From Nitrospiraceae bacterium (GTDB lineage: Bacteria > Nitrospirota > Nitrospiria > Nitrospirales > Nitrospiraceae), in contig JABFSG010000038.1 in assembly GCA_013140715.1 (NCBI GenBank), positions 1-64,000 of the forward strand: a stretch of DNA of 64,000 nucleotides, read 5' to 3'. The notes below the pieces were generated by a model, which searched no databases, was not told the origin of the DNA, and saw nothing but the letters and a program-made list of their open reading frames with translations. The translations under genes were made by a program, and so were the position numbers. How positions within the stretch are numbered: the first letter of the stretch is position 1; every line of letters begins with the position of its first letter. Positions 59,720-64,000 of this stretch are shown one piece after another.

Positions 59720-61501
59720 TCAGGACCCCGCCGGCTGCGGCACGCCTACTTCCTGGGCCTTGGCCCGTGCGATATACAGTAATCCATCGGCCATCGAGTA
59801 GTTGAACGGCAACTCGCAGACGACTTCACTAACCTTTTCGTACACGTGCTGATACAGACGCTCCGCTTCGTCCGGAGTCATCCCTTCCGATACTTCGTAG
59901 AAAAACCCCAAACTCAAATCCTCCGCCGACGGACGCATGATGCGCCTGATGCCATAGCTGCCGGGATCGCTCATAATCGGCGCTTCTTTTTCCAAATCGA
60001 AGAGACAGGGCTGGCAGGAAAACCCGTACGATCCCTGAAGCCGCCTGTTCTCCACGATAAAATTCATCGTCTCCAGGGCTTCGTCTTCCTTTTCGGTCGG
60101 GAATCCTACGATGATGTAGCAATGCACCGCGATCCCCAGATCGACACAATCGTCGGCGATGCGCCGCACCCACTCCTGTTTGATCCCCTTTTGCATCAAA
60201 TCCATCACACGTTGATTGAAGGACTCCAATCCGAACACGATCTTCAGACAGCCGGCATCCCGCATCGATGCCAGGAGTTCACGGGTCAGATTTTTCTCGA
60301 AGCGCATTTCACAGGTCCATTTGATGTCCAGCTTCTTTTCAACGATTTGCTGGCACAATCGTTTGGTCGGCGAAAGGGCAAAACACTCGTCGGTGAAGAA
60401 AAAGCGCTGAGCGCCATAGCGCTGCTTGAGCCATTCCAATTCCTCGACAGTCCGTCCCGGTTCTTTCTGCCTGAAGTTCTGGTGATCCAGAGTAAGGGCG
60501 CAGAACGCACAATCTTTGTAATAGCACCCCCGTGAAAACTGCACGGGCAACACCGGCTCCGGTGCCAGGTACCGTTCGAGCGGAAAGCCATCGTAGTTTG
60601 GGGCCGGAAGCTGGTTGATGTTTTCAGAATAAAACGGCTGATTCACCGTGATCTTGCCGTTCTGACGATAGATCAGGTTTGGAACTTTACTGAAGTCTCG
60701 TTTGCCATCCAATTGGTTGACGAGTTCGAGCAACGCGGTTTCACCCTCGAACACGATGATATCGTCGGCCAGATCGAAGAGACTCGGACAGCGACGCAAA
60801 TTATCCACCAATCTCGTGAAGATGCTGCCGCCAATAGTCAGATGGATGTTGGGAGCCGCCTCCTTGATCAAACGACAGAGAGTCAGACCAGGGATAATCT
60901 GTGAGGTAGCCGTAATCGAAACTCCGACCATATCCGGCTGGTCGCCGATGATGGACTGAATAAAATAACGTTGAAAGAGCTGAATATAAGGATTCTGGGC
61001 TTCATCCCTGATGATCTTCATCAGGTCTTTCGAAGAATAGATGGAACAGTTGCCGAATTGGTTGTCCACGACCGTCAGTCTGGTCGGAAAATAGAGGCTG
61101 GAGAGGACCTCCAGCCATTTATCGATGAGGAAAAGACTTTCCTTATAGGATTCGAGGTCGTAAAACCCCTCCCCGCGGAGCGTCTCCTTTGCCGGCTCAA
61201 TTCGATCGATGAGATAGGGAAATCGGTCCAGCGATTCCACCACTCTCGCCAAATGTTCGGCACTTCCCGGTCCAATCTCTCCGGTTCGTTCCCGCTCAAG
61301 CATCCGCTGTTTATCGACCAACTCCTGATAGAGACCTGCTCCGTAGGATTGGGTCAGCACCCCGTCTAACAGCTCAATTCCAAGATCGCGCTGAGAGACA
61401 TTGCTAACACCACCCTGCGCCAGAAATCCCTTTAACGATGGAAGACTCAGGTAGGGCTGCGATGGGTGCCAGGTTGGAGGAAAGAGTAGCGAAACCTTCA
61501 T
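59720..61501 (-). CDS. B12-binding-domain radical SAM protein
   Basis: LLFPPTWHPSQPYLSLPSLKGFL, VGVSITATSQIIPGLTLCRLIKE; FSRGCYYKDCAFCAL; FGLESFNQRVMDLMQKG. Confidence 0.88.
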   Translation of the reverse strand: MKVSLLFPPTWHPSQPYLSLPSLKGFLAQGGVSNVSQRDLGIELLDGVLTQSYGAGLYQELVDKQRMLERERTGEIGPGSAEHLARVVESLDRFPYLIDRIEPAKETLRGEGFYDLESYKESLFLIDKWLEVLSSLYFPTRLTVVDNQFGNCSIYSSKDLMKIIRDEAQNPYIQLFQRYFIQSIIGDQPDMVGVSITATSQIIPGLTLCRLIKEAAPNIHLTIGGSIFTRLVDNLRRCPSLFDLADDIIVFEGETALLELVNQLDGKRDFSKVPNLIYRQNGKITVNQPFYSENINQLPAPNYDGFPLERYLAPEPVLPVQFSRGCYYKDCAFCALTLDHQNFRQKEPGRTVEELEWLKQRYGAQRFFFTDECFALSPTKRLCQQIVEKKLDIKWTCEMRFEKNLTRELLASMRDAGCLKIVFGLESFNQRVMDLMQKGIKQEWVRRIADDCVDLGIAVHCYIIVGFPTEKEDEALETMNFIVENRRLQGSYGFSCQPCLFDLEKEAPIMSDPGSYGIRRIMRPSAEDLSLGFFYEVSEGMTPDEAERLYQHVYEKVSEVVCELPFNYSMADGLLYIARAKAQEVGVPQPAGS

Positions 61502-61671
61502 GCCAATTCACCACCAACTCGGATGAAAAATAAGATGAATTCTCAACAAATTCGACCCTTTTTTATACACTCCGGTATCGGTCAAATGCAAGATCAGAAG
61601 CCGCTCGCCGCCCCTAGCGATTCATACAAACCTATCGATGATCATGGATGGTACGGTTCTTCCAGAAAAGA

Positions 61672-61710
61672 GAAACCCCGGTCCGGCTTGACGCCGGACC
61701 GGGGTTTTCT
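61672..61710. terminator. Bidirectional intrinsic terminator
   Basis: gaaaccccggtccgg-cttgacg-ccggaccggggttttct; downstream of the minus-strand NxrC-like gene. Confidence 0.85.
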
Positions 61711-61771
61711 CGTTCCACTATCGCTCGCACTTCTAGAGAGACATCCTAGTCTCTCCGAGACTGGTTCCCTG

Positions 61772-62722
61772 CTACAGCTTCAAGGTAAACCAAGTCGAGA
61801 GTGCCTTCATACCGTTACGTTCAATGTTGTTTCCATCCCAGACTGCAAACGCGATGGGCACAGACATTCCCGCCTTAAACTGCGTATCGTTGGCATCGCC
61901 GGTTTCCAATGCGCGCTTCACCACCACGCGCCAGGTTGGACCGGAATAACCACCGCCCTTGACGGAACCAGAGGGCTCCCACACACCGTTTCCAATGACA
62001 TCCTGATGCGCTTGCGTGGTGAGAGTGCTGAACCCATTGGCATTCAGATCCTCAACCGAGCTCACACGGAGGGTCGGATCCGACATGATGTTCCCCGACC
62101 AGATGCCGGGATTGAAGGGTCCGAGGCTTCGTCCGATCCGGTCCGGATAGGTCACGCCGCCAGCCGGCTCTTCGAAGTAGTAATCCCAAAAAATGCCTGG
62201 GTATTGGTCGTCCACGTCCCAGATTCCAGCGCTATCCTTGCCGAGGTCTTTCTGCCATTCTGCGTTCCACCGCCAGATATTGGTGGTACCGCCTGACTGA
62301 CCCATGCATTGAAACGGTGGCGCTCCAGCCGTATTGACCGGAAACATCACCGCCGCTTGATCCCGGAAGTCCTGGGGACCGATCGTCGTATCGTTCTTGG
62401 TCTGATCGTTCCACTCGATACGCAAACCGATCTCTTTACCGTTGGTCATGGCTTTGACAAATACCGACTTCACCGAAATATTCGGATGCATCGGTGTGGT
62501 GATCAGCTGTCCACTCAATGGAATAATCACCCCTGGCACGCCTTCCCACACCGGGTTTGCGCCATCCATCGGGATCGCTCCCTTGACCATCTTTGCCGGA
62601 ATTGTAACCGGCTGGCTGACAGCCAACGGCACCTGCCCGATCGTCAACATCACGCCAACGACCAACGCAGCGAGAAGAATGCCAAACACCACACGTTTGC
62701 TGTGTGTCTGCACTAGTCTCAT
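61772..62722 (-). CDS. NxrC-like (ethylbenzene-dehydrogenase type) haem-binding subunit
   Basis: IIPLSGQLITTPMHPNISVKSVFVKAMTNGKEIGLRIEWNDQTKND; NIWRWNAEWQKDL; WRVVVKRALETGDANDTQFKAG; signal peptide. Confidence 0.85.
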   Translation of the reverse strand: MRLVQTHSKRVVFGILLAALVVGVMLTIGQVPLAVSQPVTIPAKMVKGAIPMDGANPVWEGVPGVIIPLSGQLITTPMHPNISVKSVFVKAMTNGKEIGLRIEWNDQTKNDTTIGPQDFRDQAAVMFPVNTAGAPPFQCMGQSGGTTNIWRWNAEWQKDLGKDSAGIWDVDDQYPGIFWDYYFEEPAGGVTYPDRIGRSLGPFNPGIWSGNIMSDPTLRVSSVEDLNANGFSTLTTQAHQDVIGNGVWEPSGSVKGGGYSGPTWRVVVKRALETGDANDTQFKAGMSVPIAFAVWDGNNIERNGMKALSTWFTLKL

Positions 62723-62772
62723 AGAATACCCCTCCTCTCGATTAAACGATTAAGGTCCCCGTCACTCAACGA

Positions 62773-62886
62773 TCAATTCTTTCCAATTAAAATAGTCACG
62801 ACTGCCCAAGCCACACCGAAGATCAACGAGGCAATAAGAATGCCGATCTTCACACGATTGTTCGGTGTCTCCTGTTTCTGGCCCAT
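62773..62886 (-). CDS. 37-aa single-TM protein between NxrC-like and TorD-like genes
   Basis: MGQKQETPNNRVKIGILIASLIFGVAWAVVTILIGKN; AAGGAG RBS 8-9 nt upstream of this ATG. Confidence 0.7.
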   Translation of the reverse strand: MGQKQETPNNRVKIGILIASLIFGVAWAVVTILIGKN

Positions 62887-62979
62887 TGTATACTCCTTCT
62901 CTCGATAAAAATAAAGAACCGCCGCCCAGATCATTATCGAGAACCGAAAAAATCCCTTGACCACGAACTGGGACAAGCA

Positions 62980-63951
62980 TTACGCAGTCCCGACCGGCCC
63001 CCCCTGGTCCTTGTCTTTTCCCTGTTCCTTCTTGTCCAAAAACGATTCTGCGCCGACTTCGTTCAGCAACAGACTCAATTCGTTCCCCTGGTCCTGTGCG
63101 CCGCATTCATAGGTCTGGCCTTCCGGCGCATTGAACGTCGCCGGGCGATAATCGGTTTCCGAGTAGGGCTGAGGGATGACACCGAGGAATGCGACTTCGA
63201 AATCCATCCACTCGGCCATCAAATCCGCCACATGTTTATACAGACCGGACGAAGCTTTCTTGACCAACATCCGGCAAAACAGCGGAACCCATCGTCCGAT
63301 ATGATTCTTCACAAACTTTTTCTGGGCGTCCAGAACAATCTGAGTCTTGTCCGCTCCGTCATGACAACGGGAATAGGATTCTTTGTAAGCCAGAAAATGC
63401 ATGAATTCGAATTCGACGCTCAAATGGTCCAATCGTTCGTGAATATCCTTCGATAACTCCACTCCGAACGCACGGTAAAATCCGGCGATGTCGCCCATCA
63501 CTTGCGATTGGGCAAACACGTGGTCGTTTCCGAAAAGGGTTTCATAGGGGGGGCAATCGAGAGTGATGACGTTGCTGAAGACGCGGCGATGTTCGGCTTG
63601 CAGGTCGGCGAGTTGCCAGTTCACACATTCCGATGCGACAACTTTTTCGATCTGATCGAACTGCTTGCGCAGCAACGTCAGCTTGAGCTTGGCCCGCTCA
63701 CCGCCGATGCCGTCAAGCGTCGTATCCAAGGCGTCGATCGCCGCACGGCCATCTTCGACGAACTCTCCACACTGGACGTAATCCAGAAACTCCTCGTCTT
63801 CAGGATAGAGCAGGCTCCACGACACAAGCAGATAGAGCTTGCTGCGACTGAGGGCGCGTTCGACTGCGGGGGAATCCTTGATGGCCGGCGACGTCGGAAT
63901 GACTGCGGCCACGGCCGGTGAGTTGGCTGGAACCGGCTGTTTACTCGTCAT
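62980..63951 (-). CDS. TorD-like molybdoenzyme maturation chaperone
   Basis: YLLVSWSLLYPEDEEFLDYV; DCPPYETLFGNDHVFAQSQVMGDIAGFYRAFGVEL; ERLDHLSVEFEFMHFLAYKE. Confidence 0.9.
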   Translation of the reverse strand: MTSKQPVPANSPAVAAVIPTSPAIKDSPAVERALSRSKLYLLVSWSLLYPEDEEFLDYVQCGEFVEDGRAAIDALDTTLDGIGGERAKLKLTLLRKQFDQIEKVVASECVNWQLADLQAEHRRVFSNVITLDCPPYETLFGNDHVFAQSQVMGDIAGFYRAFGVELSKDIHERLDHLSVEFEFMHFLAYKESYSRCHDGADKTQIVLDAQKKFVKNHIGRWVPLFCRMLVKKASSGLYKHVADLMAEWMDFEVAFLGVIPQPYSETDYRPATFNAPEGQTYECGAQDQGNELSLLLNEVGAESFLDKKEQGKDKDQGGPVGTA

Positions 63952-64000
63952 AAAAATCAGCTCCTCGGTTTACCCTGTTGCCCGCATACATATTCCTGGC

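Overview
The window looks like a chromosomal segment from a Nitrospira-like (Nitrospirota) nitrite oxidiser. This is inferred from the gene set (NxrC-like ethylbenzene-dehydrogenase-type subunits, a TorD-like chaperone, multihaem cytochromes c, SmbP-like proteins, a Pup/UBact homologue), not from a database search. Most of the window is housekeeping or stress genes: miaB-like, mutT/mutY-like, PilZ, NUDIX, THUMP methyltransferase, RND metal efflux, lon, msrB, uvrA, CsgG/PDZ, yqgE, nitrilase, rhodanese, HDAC-like, pepF, rel, recJ, hppA. From about 51.6 to 64 kb there is a minus-strand respiratory/NXR-accessory cluster. The observations most worth a second look are: (1) an isolated Pup/UBact gene ending in GGE with no proteasome or ligase genes in the window; (2) a ~110-175 bp quasi-palindromic repeat, always in one orientation, whose right end repeatedly supplies or abuts the stop codon of minus-strand genes; (3) at least four further families of intergenic palindromes; (4) a decayed island at about 12.3-14.8 kb with a tRNA-Thr(UGU)-like remnant and a tyrosine-recombinase C-terminal fragment; (5) a cysteine-less HesB/IscA-like protein coupled to a RelE/ParE-like toxin-antitoxin pair. 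No rRNA, intact tRNA or CRISPR array was found.
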